A DNA stretch of 64,000 nucleotides from Roseomonas sp. AR75 (lineage in GTDB: Bacteria; Pseudomonadota; Alphaproteobacteria; Acetobacterales; Acetobacteraceae): the NCBI RefSeq assembly GCF_005222815.1, contig NZ_STGB01000001.1, positions 248,001 through 312,000 on the forward strand, written 5' to 3'. This document shows, piece after piece, positions 17,634-26,851 of the stretch (positions are counted from its first letter, which is position 1; each line of letters opens with the position of its first letter). The notes beneath the pieces were generated by a model. That model had not been told where the DNA came from, ran no database searches, and saw nothing but the letters and a program-made list of their open reading frames with translations. The translations under genes were made by a program, and so were the position numbers.

Positions 17634-18623
17634 TCAGGCTACCCCCTGCAACGCGCCGTCGTCCTGCACATCGTCCCAGGCCGTTGCCAGGTCCGGCCAG
17701 GGCGCCGCAAGCGCCGCGGCGCGCGCTGCCGACATCTCCGCGCGCGCATCGCCCTCGATCGTGTCGAGCGCCTTCATGCTGGCGCCTTCCGCCAGCAGCC
17801 GTGCGCGCAGCCGCAGGATCGGCTCCTGCATCCGCGCTGTCTCCACCTCCCCGGCTTCGCGCCAATGTGCGGGGTCCGTGCTGGTGTGGCCTGTCAGCCG
17901 GTAGGTCGAGGCGTGCAGCAGCCGCGGGCCGCTGCCGCCGCGCACCTCGGCGATCAACCGCGCGGCCGTCTCGTCCACCAGCACCGCATCGTTGCCATCC
18001 ACCGAAGCCGCGGGGACGCCCAGCGCTTCCGCGCGGCCGAGGACGCCAGCGCCGGCGGTGACGCTTTCGGCGCGCGTGAAGGCGGCGACGCCGTTATCCT
18101 CGCAGACGAACAGCACGGGCAGTTCGTAGAGCGCCGCCCAATTCAGGCCTTCCAGGAAGGGACCGCGGTTGATCGCGCCGTCGCCGAAGAAGCAGCACAC
18201 GATGGCCGAGGAGCCCAGCAAGCGCAGGCCCTGCGCCGCGCCGACCGCGATCGGGATCCCGCCGGCCACCACGCCGTTCGCCCCCAGCATACCCACGGAG
18301 AAATCGGCGATGTGCATGGAGCCGCCCTTGCCGCCGCAATGTCCGCCAGCGCGGCCGAACAGTTCCTCCATCATGCCCTGCAGCCCGGCGCCCTTCGCCA
18401 GGGCGTGGCCGTGGCCGCGATGGTTCGAGGTGATGCGGTCGTCGGCGCGCAGATTAATGCAGACGCCCGCCGCAACGCCCTCCTGGCCAATGGAGACGTG
18501 CAGCGGCCCCGGGATTTCCCCGGCCCGGTGCGCAGCGAGCGCGGTCTCCTCGAAGGCGCGGATGCGGCACATCGTGGCGTAGAGCGCGAGCAGCCTTGCT
18601 CGGTTGTCACCACCGGAACCCAT
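17634..18623 (-). CDS. 2-oxoacid dehydrogenase E1 component, alpha subunit
   Basis: 329 aa. The thiamine diphosphate motif begins FFGDGAINRGPF and continues through NWAALYELPVLFVCEDN; GPLHVSIGQEG near residue 40 and ITSNHRGHGHALAKG are family blocks (the His pair near the active site). The ATG at 18623 lies 95 bp from the divergent duplicated-protein gene, and the intergenic region probably holds both promoters. Together with the beta subunit it would form a heterotetramer of PDH-, acetoin- or branched-chain-type. Confidence 0.88.
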   Translation of the reverse strand: MGSGGDNRARLLALYATMCRIRAFEETALAAHRAGEIPGPLHVSIGQEGVAAGVCINLRADDRITSNHRGHGHALAKGAGLQGMMEELFGRAGGHCGGKGGSMHIADFSVGMLGANGVVAGGIPIAVGAAQGLRLLGSSAIVCCFFGDGAINRGPFLEGLNWAALYELPVLFVCEDNGVAAFTRAESVTAGAGVLGRAEALGVPAASVDGNDAVLVDETAARLIAEVRGGSGPRLLHASTYRLTGHTSTDPAHWREAGEVETARMQEPILRLRARLLAEGASMKALDTIEGDARAEMSAARAAALAAPWPDLATAWDDVQDDGALQGVA

Positions 18624-18718
18624 AGGCAACGCTTCCCCCCAATGCCTCCCGCCAGGACGGGGGCTTGCGGAGCATGCGACAGCGGGCGAAGGAATCAAGA
18701 CCTGGGGGAGGAGGCGGC

Positions 18719-19534
18719 ATGCCGGAGCAGTCACAGCTCGTGCTGGACAGCGTGACGCACCTCCCGGCGTCGGCGCTGGGCCGGGCCGCGCTCTGCGCAA
18801 GCCATGGCGGGGTCTATGCGGCCTGGTATGCCGCCAGATGCGGCATTTCCGCCGTCATCCTGCACGATGCCGGCATAGGGCGGGACCGTGCCGGGCTGGG
18901 CGGCCTGGCGTGGTTGGCCGAGCGCGGGATGCCAGGCGCCTGCGTCGGCCACCACACGGCCCGCATCGGGGACGGCGCGGACATGCTGGCGCGGGGACGG
19001 CTTTCGGCCGTCAACGATCCGGCGATGCGACTGGGGCTTGAGCCGGGCATGGCCGCTGCCGAGGCGCTCTCCGTCCTCATGGATGCGGATTTGCCGCGAG
19101 CGCCGACAGTCGAGGCGATGGACGAGGCGCGGCGCGAGATCGCGGGCGCCGGCCGCGGTGCCGTTCGGGTCTTCGCACTCGATTCGAATGGCTTGGTCGG
19201 CCCAGGCGATGCCGGCCACGTCGTCATCACCGGCTCGCATGGCGGCCTGCTGGGCGGAAGGCCGGAGACAGCGGTGAAGGCGGCGGTTCGCGTTGCGCTC
19301 TACAACGATGCCGGAATCGGCGCTGGCGAAGCCGGAATCTCGCGCCTGCCCGTACTGCAGGACCGTGGCATTGCAGGCGCATGCGTCTCCTGCTTCTCGG
19401 CGCGCATCGGCGACGGGATGAGCACCTGGCAGGATGGATTCATCTCCGCCCTCAACCCGCTTGCCGCATCGCGCGGCGGGCAGATTGGCCAACCCACGCG
19501 CGACTTCGTCGCTGCCATGCTGGAGCACGTGTAA
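18719..19534 (+). CDS. Unrecognised protein with two homologous halves
   Basis: 271 aa; I do not recognise a named family. The two halves look like repeats: each has an S-H-G-G turn (ASHGG near residue 31, GSHGG near residue 170), then (H/N)-D-A-G-I-G about 20-25 residues later, then a block ending GACV-x4-ARIGDG and closing with SA(V/L)NP or SAVND. No signal peptide or membrane helix is visible. The start is set by GGGGGAGGAGG just upstream. Its TAA is followed without gap by the ATG of the ThDP enzyme, so it is surely coupled to it; a role as partner or as an enzyme for the same substrate is inference. Confidence 0.75.
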   Translation: MPEQSQLVLDSVTHLPASALGRAALCASHGGVYAAWYAARCGISAVILHDAGIGRDRAGLGGLAWLAERGMPGACVGHHTARIGDGADMLARGRLSAVNDPAMRLGLEPGMAAAEALSVLMDADLPRAPTVEAMDEARREIAGAGRGAVRVFALDSNGLVGPGDAGHVVITGSHGGLLGGRPETAVKAAVRVALYNDAGIGAGEAGISRLPVLQDRGIAGACVSCFSARIGDGMSTWQDGFISALNPLAASRGGQIGQPTRDFVAAMLEHV

Positions 19535-21274
19535 ATGACTTCGAATGCTACGCGGCGAATGACCGGCGGCCACGCTTTGGCTGAGATGCTGAAGCTGCAC
19601 GAAGCCGGCCCCATGTTCGGCATGGGCGGCTTTCAGCTTCTGCCCTTCTACGAGGCATGCCGCGCTCTTGGTGTGCAGCATATGCTTATCAATGACGAGC
19701 GCTGCGGCGCCTTCGCCGCAGATGCCTATGCGCGCGTGACCAACAAGCCGGGCCTGGTGGATGGCACACTTGGACCGGGCGCGACCAACCTGGCCACGGG
19801 CCTGGCCGAGGCGTTCAACGCAGGCATGCCGATGGTGGCTATCGTCGGCGACGCAAATCGACAGCATGCCTGGAAGAACATGACCCAGGAGGCGCGGCAG
19901 TTCGACGTGCTGCGGCCATTGGTGAAGGAAGCCATCCGAGTCGAGGTGATCTCGCGCATTCCCGAACATCTTCGGCGTGCATTCGCGGTGGCGACCTCAG
20001 GCCGGCCGGGACCGGTGCTGGTCGCGGTGCCGGAAGACGTGGCGCATGGAGAGCATGATTTCGATGCCTCCGATCTCTGGGTGGACCCCGGCACGCTGCG
20101 GGCGCAGGCGCGGCGGATGCGGCCTGATGCGCAGGATCTTGGCCATGCGGTTGCGCTTCTGGCGAAGGCGGAGCGCCCGATGGTGCTGGCCGGCGGTGGT
20201 GTCCATATCAGCGATGCGCAGGAGGCGCTGACCCGCTTCGCCGAGGCGCAGGGCATACCCGTGGCGCATACCATGTCCGGCAAAGGCGCGATCGCCTGCA
20301 CCCACGCGCTCTCGGCCGGTGTCTTCGGCCGGTATTCGCGAATCGCCAACGACCTGATCGCACAGTCCGACTGCCTGCTGGTCTTGGGCTGCAAGCTGGG
20401 AGAGATCGCGACCAAGCGCTTCACGTTGATGCCTGCTGGCGTGCCGCTGATCCATATCGACATACTTCCGGAGGAGATCGGGCGAACGACACGAACGGAT
20501 ATCGCTCTGGCCGGTGATGCGCGTGCGACGCTAGAAGACCTGGCGGCTGCGCTGGAGGACGGTGGCAAGCGCGCCGCGTCCCGGGCGGGCTGGTGCGCGG
20601 AGGTGCCGCGTCGCATGGCGGAATGGCGCGCTAGCGCGAAGGAGCGGCTCGAGAGCATCGAGTCGCCCATCAACGTCGGCCGTCTCCTCGGCGAGCTCAA
20701 CAAGGTGATGCCGGAGGATGCCGTGCTCGTTGCCGATGGCGGCTTTGCGGCGCATTGGGGGGCATTGTTCTATGATACCAAGCGGCCAGGGCGCGGCTTC
20801 GTGGCCGATCGCGGCTTCGCTTCCATCGGCTACGGCGTTCCCGGCGGCATCGGCGCGCAGCTTGGCGTCGGGAAGGGCCGCCGGGTGGTCTCGCTCACCG
20901 GCGATGGAGGCTTCAACATGTCCATGGGCGAGCTGGAGACCGCCCGCCGCTCTGGCGCCGCCTTCGTCTGCTGCATCTTCAACAACGCGGCCAGCGGCTA
21001 CGTGAAGGCGCTGCAGCATGCGGTATTCGGACCGGGCAACTACCAGTCCTCCGACCTGATCGAGATGGACTACGCCGCCGTAACCCGCGCCATGGGCTGC
21101 CACGGGATCCGCGTCACAGATCCCGAGAAGCTGGCCGGTGCGCTGCGCGAAGGGCTGGAGAACACCGACACACCCACCGTGCTCGACATCGTTGTCACGC
21201 GCGATCCCGCCCGCATGCTGCCGGCAGCCGACAACCGCACGCTCTCGGTGCAGAAGGGCGACAGGCCCGTGTGA
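19535..21274 (+). CDS. Thiamine-diphosphate enzyme, acetolactate-synthase-like
   Basis: 579 aa with the three-domain layout of the AHAS/benzoylformate decarboxylase superfamily. The cofactor-activating Glu is in INDERCGAFAADAYAR near residue 51; the GPGATNLATG loop follows; the C-terminal domain has the Mg/ThDP motif GDGGFNMSMGELETA near residue 456. It lacks the features that would name a substrate, so decarboxylase, synthase or lyase activity is equally possible. It sits second in the operon and its stop overlaps the ligase start by one base. Confidence 0.87.
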   Translation: MTSNATRRMTGGHALAEMLKLHEAGPMFGMGGFQLLPFYEACRALGVQHMLINDERCGAFAADAYARVTNKPGLVDGTLGPGATNLATGLAEAFNAGMPMVAIVGDANRQHAWKNMTQEARQFDVLRPLVKEAIRVEVISRIPEHLRRAFAVATSGRPGPVLVAVPEDVAHGEHDFDASDLWVDPGTLRAQARRMRPDAQDLGHAVALLAKAERPMVLAGGGVHISDAQEALTRFAEAQGIPVAHTMSGKGAIACTHALSAGVFGRYSRIANDLIAQSDCLLVLGCKLGEIATKRFTLMPAGVPLIHIDILPEEIGRTTRTDIALAGDARATLEDLAAALEDGGKRAASRAGWCAEVPRRMAEWRASAKERLESIESPINVGRLLGELNKVMPEDAVLVADGGFAAHWGALFYDTKRPGRGFVADRGFASIGYGVPGGIGAQLGVGKGRRVVSLTGDGGFNMSMGELETARRSGAAFVCCIFNNAASGYVKALQHAVFGPGNYQSSDLIEMDYAAVTRAMGCHGIRVTDPEKLAGALREGLENTDTPTVLDIVVTRDPARMLPAADNRTLSVQKGDRPV

Positions 21275-22842
21275 TGCCGGGGCACGCAACCGCTGCCAAT
21301 CTCGGCCGCCTACTGACGCAGACGGCGCGCCGGCTGCCGCAGGCACCAGCCCTTGTCTGGCGAGAACGGAGTTGGAGCTACGCGGAGCTGGATTCGCGGG
21401 TGGACCGCTTGGCAGCGGCATTGCGCGGCCTCGGCGTTGCGAAAGGTGATCGCGTCCTGGTCCATGCCAGGAACTCCAACCGCATGTTCGAGACGATGTG
21501 GGCCTGCTGGAAGGCGGGCGCGGTTTGGGTGCCGACCAACTTCCGCCTCACCCCCGCGGAGGTAGCCTATCTCGGCAGTTCATCCCGAGCGGTGGCAATG
21601 CTGCGTGACGAGGGTTTTCGCGGGCACGCGGAAGCGGTGCGCGCGGCATCGCCGCATTTGCGGCACGTGGTCGCGCTCGGCGATGACCGCGAAGAAGACG
21701 AACTCGCCTATGAGACGCTGCTGGTGGCCAACGCCCCGACGCTGCCGGATCGCGAGGAGCCGGTCGGCTACGACGAACCGGCCTGGTTCTTCTACACTTC
21801 CGGCACGACCGGGCGCCCCAAGGCTGCCGTGCTGACGCATGGTCAGCTTGCCTTCGTCGTGACGAATCACCTGGCGGATCTGATGCCCGGCACGTCGGAG
21901 CGCGATGCGTCACTCGTCGTCGCACCCCTTTCGCACGGTGCAGGCATCCACCAGCTTTCCCAGGTCGCGCGTGGCGCGGTGACCATCCTCACCTCCGCCG
22001 AGAAGCTGGACCCAGGGGAGGTTTGGGCGCTGATCGAACGGCACAGAGTGACGAACATGTTCACGGTGCCGACCATCCTGACGACGCTGGTGCGGCACCC
22101 TGCCGTGGACACCCACGAGCATTCCTCGCTGCGCCACGTCATCTACGCTGGTGCGCCGATGTACGAGGCCGACCAGGCGGAGGCCCTGGCGAAGCTTGGG
22201 CCATGCCTCGTGCAGTATTTCGGCCTTGGCGAGGTCACCGGGAACATCACCGTCCTCCGCCCCGACATGCACACGCCGGAGAACGCCGGCTCCTGCGGCG
22301 TGCCGCGCACCGGGATGGAGGTTGCGATCCTTGCTGAGGACGGCACCCGCCTGCGCCCAGGGGAGGTCGGCGAGATCTGCGTGCGCGGTCCCGCAGTCTT
22401 CGCTGGCTACTTCGAGAATGAGGAGGCCAATCGCAAGGCGTTCGCGGGTGGCTGGTTCCATACCGGCGACCTGGGCAGAATGGATGCGCGCGGCTTCCTT
22501 TGGATCACCGGGCGCGCCTCCGACATGTACATCTCCGGCGGCACGAACGTCTATCCGCGCGAGGCAGAGGAGGCGATCCTGACGCATCCCGCCGTTGCCG
22601 AGGTCGCCGTGGTGGGCATGCCGCACCCGAAATGGGGTGAAGCCGGCATCGCCTGCGTCGTTCCGCGGCACGGCGCTGTGCTGGACGAAGCGTCCGTGCT
22701 CGCCCACCTGCGCGATCGGATTGCCCGCTACAAGCAGCCGCTGCGTGTCGTGATCTGGGATGCGTTGCCGAAATCGGGCTACGGCAAGGTGCCGAAGAAC
22801 CTGGTCAAGGCACGTCTGGCCGAGGACGGCGTCGCGTTCTAG
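21274..22842 (+). CDS. Acyl-CoA synthetase (AMP-dependent ligase)
   Basis: 522 aa from ATG 21274, overlapping the previous stop as TGATG. ANL-superfamily motifs are intact: YTSGTTGRPKAAVLTHG (P-loop, near residue 172), YFGLGEVTGN, GWFHTGDLGRMD (adenylate-binding Asp) and the C-terminal GYGKVPKN with the catalytic Lys. It would activate a carboxylic acid made or imported by this pathway as the CoA thioester. Relatives act on fatty, aromatic or malonate-like acids; this sequence alone does not choose between them. Confidence 0.88.
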   Translation: MPGHATAANLGRLLTQTARRLPQAPALVWRERSWSYAELDSRVDRLAAALRGLGVAKGDRVLVHARNSNRMFETMWACWKAGAVWVPTNFRLTPAEVAYLGSSSRAVAMLRDEGFRGHAEAVRAASPHLRHVVALGDDREEDELAYETLLVANAPTLPDREEPVGYDEPAWFFYTSGTTGRPKAAVLTHGQLAFVVTNHLADLMPGTSERDASLVVAPLSHGAGIHQLSQVARGAVTILTSAEKLDPGEVWALIERHRVTNMFTVPTILTTLVRHPAVDTHEHSSLRHVIYAGAPMYEADQAEALAKLGPCLVQYFGLGEVTGNITVLRPDMHTPENAGSCGVPRTGMEVAILAEDGTRLRPGEVGEICVRGPAVFAGYFENEEANRKAFAGGWFHTGDLGRMDARGFLWITGRASDMYISGGTNVYPREAEEAILTHPAVAEVAVVGMPHPKWGEAGIACVVPRHGAVLDEASVLAHLRDRIARYKQPLRVVIWDALPKSGYGKVPKNLVKARLAEDGVAF

Positions 22843-22909
22843 GGTCGCGTCCGTTCGTCCCCCGTCCTTTGATCATTCGCGGGACGGGATCATGCGCCGG
22901 AGCACGCCC

Positions 22910-24139
22910 ATGACCACTACGCTTTTCGAGAACGCCAGCATTCTCGACGGTACCGCCGACCATGCTGTGCCCGGCCATGTGCTGGTCGAGGATGGCCTGA
23001 TCAAGGAGGTGTCCGACAAGCCCATCGTGGCGGCATCGGCGCGCAGGATGGACCTGGCGGGGCGTACCCTGATGCCTGGCCTCATCGACGCCCATGTGCA
23101 CGTCATCGCTTCCGAGGTGAACCTGGCGCGCCACGCGCTGCTGCCGGATGCGCTGGTCGCCTTTCGCGCGGCGAGGATCATGCACGGCATGCTCATGCGC
23201 GGCTTCACGACGGTGCGCGACCTCGGCGGCGCCACGCAGGGGCTTCGCGCCGCACGCGACGAAGGCCATTTCGAAGCGCCGCGCATGGTGCTCTGCGGCA
23301 AGGCGATCTCGGCCACCGGCGGGCATAGCGACGGGCGGGGCCGCTGGGACAACCGCGACAGTTATTGGTTGGAACAACGCCTCGGCGCGCTGGGCCGTTT
23401 GGCAGACGGCGTTGACGCGGTGCGTCGCGCCTGTCGCGAGGAGATCAAGGGCGGCGCCGACTACATCAAGATCATGGCGAATGGCGGCGTTGCTTCGCCC
23501 ACCGACCCGATCGCCTTCCTTGGCTACAGCAAGGACGAGATCCGCGCCGCCGTCGAGGAAGCGCTCATGGCGCAGACCTACGTCGCGGCGCATCTCTACA
23601 CCGACGAAGCCATCGGGCGCGCCGTGGAATGCGGCGTGCGCAGCCTGGAACATTGCAACCTCATCGAGGAAGCCACTGCGCGAAAGGCCGCCGAGGCCGG
23701 CGCCATCGCCTGTCCGACTCTCGTGACCTACCAGGCGTTGAAGGACGAGGGCGCTTCGCTCGGCCTGCCGCCCGAGAGCGTGGCGAAGATCGACACGGTC
23801 CGGCTGGCGGGCCTCGAAAGCCTGGAGAAGATGAGGCGAGCCGGCCTGACCATGGCCTTCGGTACCGACCTCCTCGGGGAGATGCACCGCCACCAGTCGG
23901 AGGAGTTCGTGATCCGCGGCCGCGTTCTTCCGGCCATCGAGGTGATCCGCAGCACGACGATGCACGCAGCGAAGCTGCTGCGCATGGAAGGCAGCATTGG
24001 CGTTGTCGCGCCCGGCGCCTTCGGCGACCTGATCGTGGTGGAAGGCGATCCGCTGAAGGATCTTTCCCTCCTCACCGGCCAGGGTCGGCATATCAGCGCG
24101 ATTATGCTTGCGGGGCGCTTCGTCAAGGAGGCAGGTTAG
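22910..24139 (+). CDS. Amidohydrolase, imidazolonepropionase/prolidase-like
   Basis: 409 aa. The metal-dependent hydrolase fold is shown by LIDAHVHV (first metal-binding H-x-H), IKIMANGGVASP in place of the carboxylated-Lys region, AAHLYTDEAI and LEHCNLIEE (further His ligands), and AFGTDLL with the catalytic Asp. Members cleave cyclic imides, lactams, N-acyl groups or dipeptides. The ATG at 22910 has GGAG about 8 bp upstream; an alternative ATG lies 18 bp earlier. The gap from the ligase is 67 bp, same direction. Confidence 0.82.
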   Translation: MTTTLFENASILDGTADHAVPGHVLVEDGLIKEVSDKPIVAASARRMDLAGRTLMPGLIDAHVHVIASEVNLARHALLPDALVAFRAARIMHGMLMRGFTTVRDLGGATQGLRAARDEGHFEAPRMVLCGKAISATGGHSDGRGRWDNRDSYWLEQRLGALGRLADGVDAVRRACREEIKGGADYIKIMANGGVASPTDPIAFLGYSKDEIRAAVEEALMAQTYVAAHLYTDEAIGRAVECGVRSLEHCNLIEEATARKAAEAGAIACPTLVTYQALKDEGASLGLPPESVAKIDTVRLAGLESLEKMRRAGLTMAFGTDLLGEMHRHQSEEFVIRGRVLPAIEVIRSTTMHAAKLLRMEGSIGVVAPGAFGDLIVVEGDPLKDLSLLTGQGRHISAIMLAGRFVKEAG

Positions 24140-24164
24140 CGCGAAGGGGAGGAGGCAGGGCAGG

Positions 24165-25013
24165 GTGCTCGCGGGAATACATCGCTGGGACGATGCGTCG
24201 TCGCTGCCTGACAAGGCTGCTCTCAATCTTGCGGACGAGCGCACTGCGGATTGGCTCACGCAGATGCGGGATGCGGGAAAGCCCTATCACGGATGGCTCG
24301 CGGTCTGGCGTCATTTCGCTGCATGGGACGGCACCTTCCTCGATGTCGGCGCCAATCTCGGCCAGAGCATCGTCAGCTTTGCGATGTTCAATTCCCGCAT
24401 GCGGATCTGGAGCTTCGAGCCGAATCCACTCTGCGCGGAAGCGCTCGTTCACGCGGCGAGCCTTGTTCCCAACGAGGTCACGGTCTTCCTCTGCGGTCTT
24501 GCCGAGTGCGATGCGGCGATGACGCTGCATGTGCCGGTCGTGCGGGGGGCTGGCGGGGTAGGTCCCAGCAGCAATGCCTCGCTCCGCCGCAGCGAGCTCG
24601 ACAAGCGCCATGTGGTGGACCGGCTGCTCGCCGGGCGCAGCACGCGCGACGATCTGAGCTTCGTCGAGATTCCTGCCGTCATACGCCGCCCGGAGAGCCT
24701 GCCGGAGCCGGACGCGCTGCGCCTTGCAAAGATCGATGTGGAAGGCTTCGAGCGCCGCGTGCTCGAGGGGCTCACCCCGCTGCTGCGGCGCCATCGCCCG
24801 GTGATGACCGTGGAACGGAACAACTGGCCGGAAATTGCCGAGTGGATGGACCGGGAGGGGTATGCGGCCTTCGACTACGATCCCGGGTCGGCAACGCTGC
24901 GCGAGGTGCCGCACGGCAAGGCGGGAGGAGATTCAGTGGACCCCATGCTGCTTCCGCGCGACTGCATGGATCGCATTCTCACCGAGGCCGATGGCCTGCG
25001 CCTGGCAATCTGA
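24165..25013 (+). CDS. FkbM-family methyltransferase
   Basis: 282 aa from GTG 24165, which is preceded by GGGGAGGAGG; the longer frame overlaps the amidohydrolase. FLDVGANLGQSIVSFAMF is the S-adenosylmethionine-binding glycine loop and KIDVEGFERRVLEGL is the FkbM signature. Such enzymes O-methylate sugars, polyketides or lipids in the cytoplasm. Its place inside an otherwise catabolic operon is odd; it could modify the product of the deacetylase-like genes that follow, or be an unrelated insertion. Confidence 0.8.
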   Translation: MLAGIHRWDDASSLPDKAALNLADERTADWLTQMRDAGKPYHGWLAVWRHFAAWDGTFLDVGANLGQSIVSFAMFNSRMRIWSFEPNPLCAEALVHAASLVPNEVTVFLCGLAECDAAMTLHVPVVRGAGGVGPSSNASLRRSELDKRHVVDRLLAGRSTRDDLSFVEIPAVIRRPESLPEPDALRLAKIDVEGFERRVLEGLTPLLRRHRPVMTVERNNWPEIAEWMDREGYAAFDYDPGSATLREVPHGKAGGDSVDPMLLPRDCMDRILTEADGLRLAI

Positions 25014-25058
25014 GCTTTCTGCGCCTGGCACGCTTGCGACGACAAGGACCTTGGGCTG

Positions 25059-25961
25059 GTGATCGATCCGGAGGACCGGCTGCTGCACGCGCCACTGCCG
25101 CTTCGCCCGAAGCTGACCTGGCCGGGCGGCGCAAGGCTGGCGGTCTGGGTCTGTCCGAACATCGAGCACTACGAGTTTCGTCCCGCCGCGATCCGGCAGC
25201 GCGATCCCTGGCCGCGCACGCAGCATCCCGATATCCTGTCCTACTCGCTTAAGGATTACGGCAATCGGGCGGGCGTTTGGCGCGTGATGGACGTGCTGGA
25301 TGCCCACGGTATCCGCGGCAGCGTATCCTTCAGCATGGCTGTGGGCGAGATGTTCCCTGAGGTGCTGGACGCCATGTTGGCGCGCGACTGGGATGTTTTC
25401 AGCCACGGCCTCTACAACACGCGCTATCACTGGGGCCTTGATGAGGCGCAGGAGCGGGCAGAGATCGCCGCAAGCGTCGACGCGTGGCGCCGGATGACCG
25501 GCCGGCAGTTGCGCGGCTGGTTCTCGCCTGCCGGATCCAACACGCTTCGCACGCCCGATCTCGTGGCGGAAGCCGGCATCTCTTACATCTGCGACTTCTA
25601 CCACGACGACCAGCCGACGCCGGTGCGGGTGCGCAGCGGCCGACTGGTGTCGTTGCCGTATCAGATGGATATCAATGATGCGGTGATGATTGCCGCGGGT
25701 GCCGCGGAGGGTGAGGAGTTCGCCCGTGCAGCCTGCGACATGTTCGACACGCTCCATGCGGAAGGGGAGGCTCAGCCGCGAGCGATGTGCCTCGCCCTGC
25801 ATCCCTATCTGATCGGACGCCCGCATCGCATCCGGTATCTCGATGCCGTCCTGGGCTATCTCCGGCGACAGCATGATGTGTGGTTCGCGACCGGTGCCGA
25901 GATGGCAGACTGGTATCTCGCGCAGCACCACGACGCGGCCGTGGCGGCGGCCCTGCGGTGA
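25059..25961 (+). CDS. Polysaccharide-deacetylase-fold hydrolase 1 (PuuE-like)
   Basis: 300 aa starting at GTG 25059. The fold is recognisable from LKDYGNRAGVWRVMDVLDAHGI, the middle SHGLYNTRYHWG, GWFSPAGSNTLRTPDLVAEAG and the late HPYLIGRPHRIRYLD. This pattern resembles the PuuE-type allantoinase branch of the NodB superfamily more than secreted chitin deacetylases: there is no signal peptide and the T-F-D-D-G metal motif is replaced by N-I-E-H-Y-E. A ring-opening amidohydrolase role is therefore more likely than polysaccharide deacetylation. It overlaps the next gene by GTGA. Confidence 0.8.
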   Translation: MIDPEDRLLHAPLPLRPKLTWPGGARLAVWVCPNIEHYEFRPAAIRQRDPWPRTQHPDILSYSLKDYGNRAGVWRVMDVLDAHGIRGSVSFSMAVGEMFPEVLDAMLARDWDVFSHGLYNTRYHWGLDEAQERAEIAASVDAWRRMTGRQLRGWFSPAGSNTLRTPDLVAEAGISYICDFYHDDQPTPVRVRSGRLVSLPYQMDINDAVMIAAGAAEGEEFARAACDMFDTLHAEGEAQPRAMCLALHPYLIGRPHRIRYLDAVLGYLRRQHDVWFATGAEMADWYLAQHHDAAVAAALR

Positions 25962-26851
25962 CGTTCCCGCGCGGTCCCGATCACCAGCTCCACCCGTATG
26001 CGTGGCCGGGCGCGCGGCCGTGCTTTCTCTGGCCTGGCGGGAAGCGCGTCGCCGCCTATGTGCTGCTCCATGTCGAGCATACCGAGATCGTGCCATCGCC
26101 GGATGCTCATAGGGACCCGCGATTCCGCGGCGCCTTCTTCACCGGCTTCCCGGACTGGCACGGCTGGTCCTATCGCGACTACGGCAATCGCATCGGCGCT
26201 TGGCGCATCCTGGATCTCCTGGATGCGCTGCAACTGCCTGCGAGCGTCGCGGTCAACCTGCTGGCTGCGGTTCGCCATCCGGAACTCGTCGCAGCCTGCG
26301 CGGATCGTGGCTTCGAGCCCGTGGCGCACGGGCTGTCCGCGAGCCGGATGGTCACCGCGCGCATGAGCGAGGAGGAGGAGCGCACGCACATCGTCGAGGT
26401 TCGCGATGGCCTTGCCGGCATCTGGCCTGGTGCGATGGGTTGGCTTGGCCAGGATCACGGCGCGACCGAGCGGACCAACGATGTGCTGGCGGAAGCCGGC
26501 TTCGCGTATTCGCTCGACTGGGCAAACGACGACGAGCCGTACCTGCATGCATCGGGACTCGTCGCGATGCCACCGCCGGCGGATTGGGACGACGTCCAGA
26601 CGCTCTGGCTGCGCCGCGTACCGGTCACCCGATGGCCTGCGCTTGTCAAGGATGCGCTGGATCGCCTGCTCGGCGAGCCGCGCGGCGGACGCGTACTCGG
26701 CATCGGCGTGCATCCGTGGATGCTCGGCGCGCCGCACAGAATCCGTTACCTGCGCGAGAGCCTGCAGGATCTGGCCGCACGCGCGGACTTGCATATCGCT
26801 ACGGTGGGCGCATTGGCGGCGCATGCCCGCGCCGCCCTTCACTCCGCATAG
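25958..26851 (+). CDS. Polysaccharide-deacetylase-fold hydrolase 2 (PuuE-like)
   Basis: 297 aa from GTG 25958, overlapping the preceding stop by 4 bp. It is a diverged copy of its neighbour: HVEHTEIVP replaces NIEHYEFRP, YRDYGNRIGAWRILDLLDAL matches the first helix block, and HPWMLGAPHRIRYLRES matches the C-terminal His motif. The middle block HGLSASRM and GWLGQDHGATERTND differ, so the two probably act as a heteromer or on successive substrates. Its last 13 bp overlap the convergent lyase gene. Confidence 0.8.
   Translation: MTFPRGPDHQLHPYAWPGARPCFLWPGGKRVAAYVLLHVEHTEIVPSPDAHRDPRFRGAFFTGFPDWHGWSYRDYGNRIGAWRILDLLDALQLPASVAVNLLAAVRHPELVAACADRGFEPVAHGLSASRMVTARMSEEEERTHIVEVRDGLAGIWPGAMGWLGQDHGATERTNDVLAEAGFAYSLDWANDDEPYLHASGLVAMPPPADWDDVQTLWLRRVPVTRWPALVKDALDRLLGEPRGGRVLGIGVHPWMLGAPHRIRYLRESLQDLAARADLHIATVGALAAHARAALHSA

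Noticed and set aside
25059..26851. Chitin or peptidoglycan deacetylases
   Set aside because: No signal peptide or T-F-D-D-G motif; the overall pattern is closer to PuuE-type ring hydrolases.
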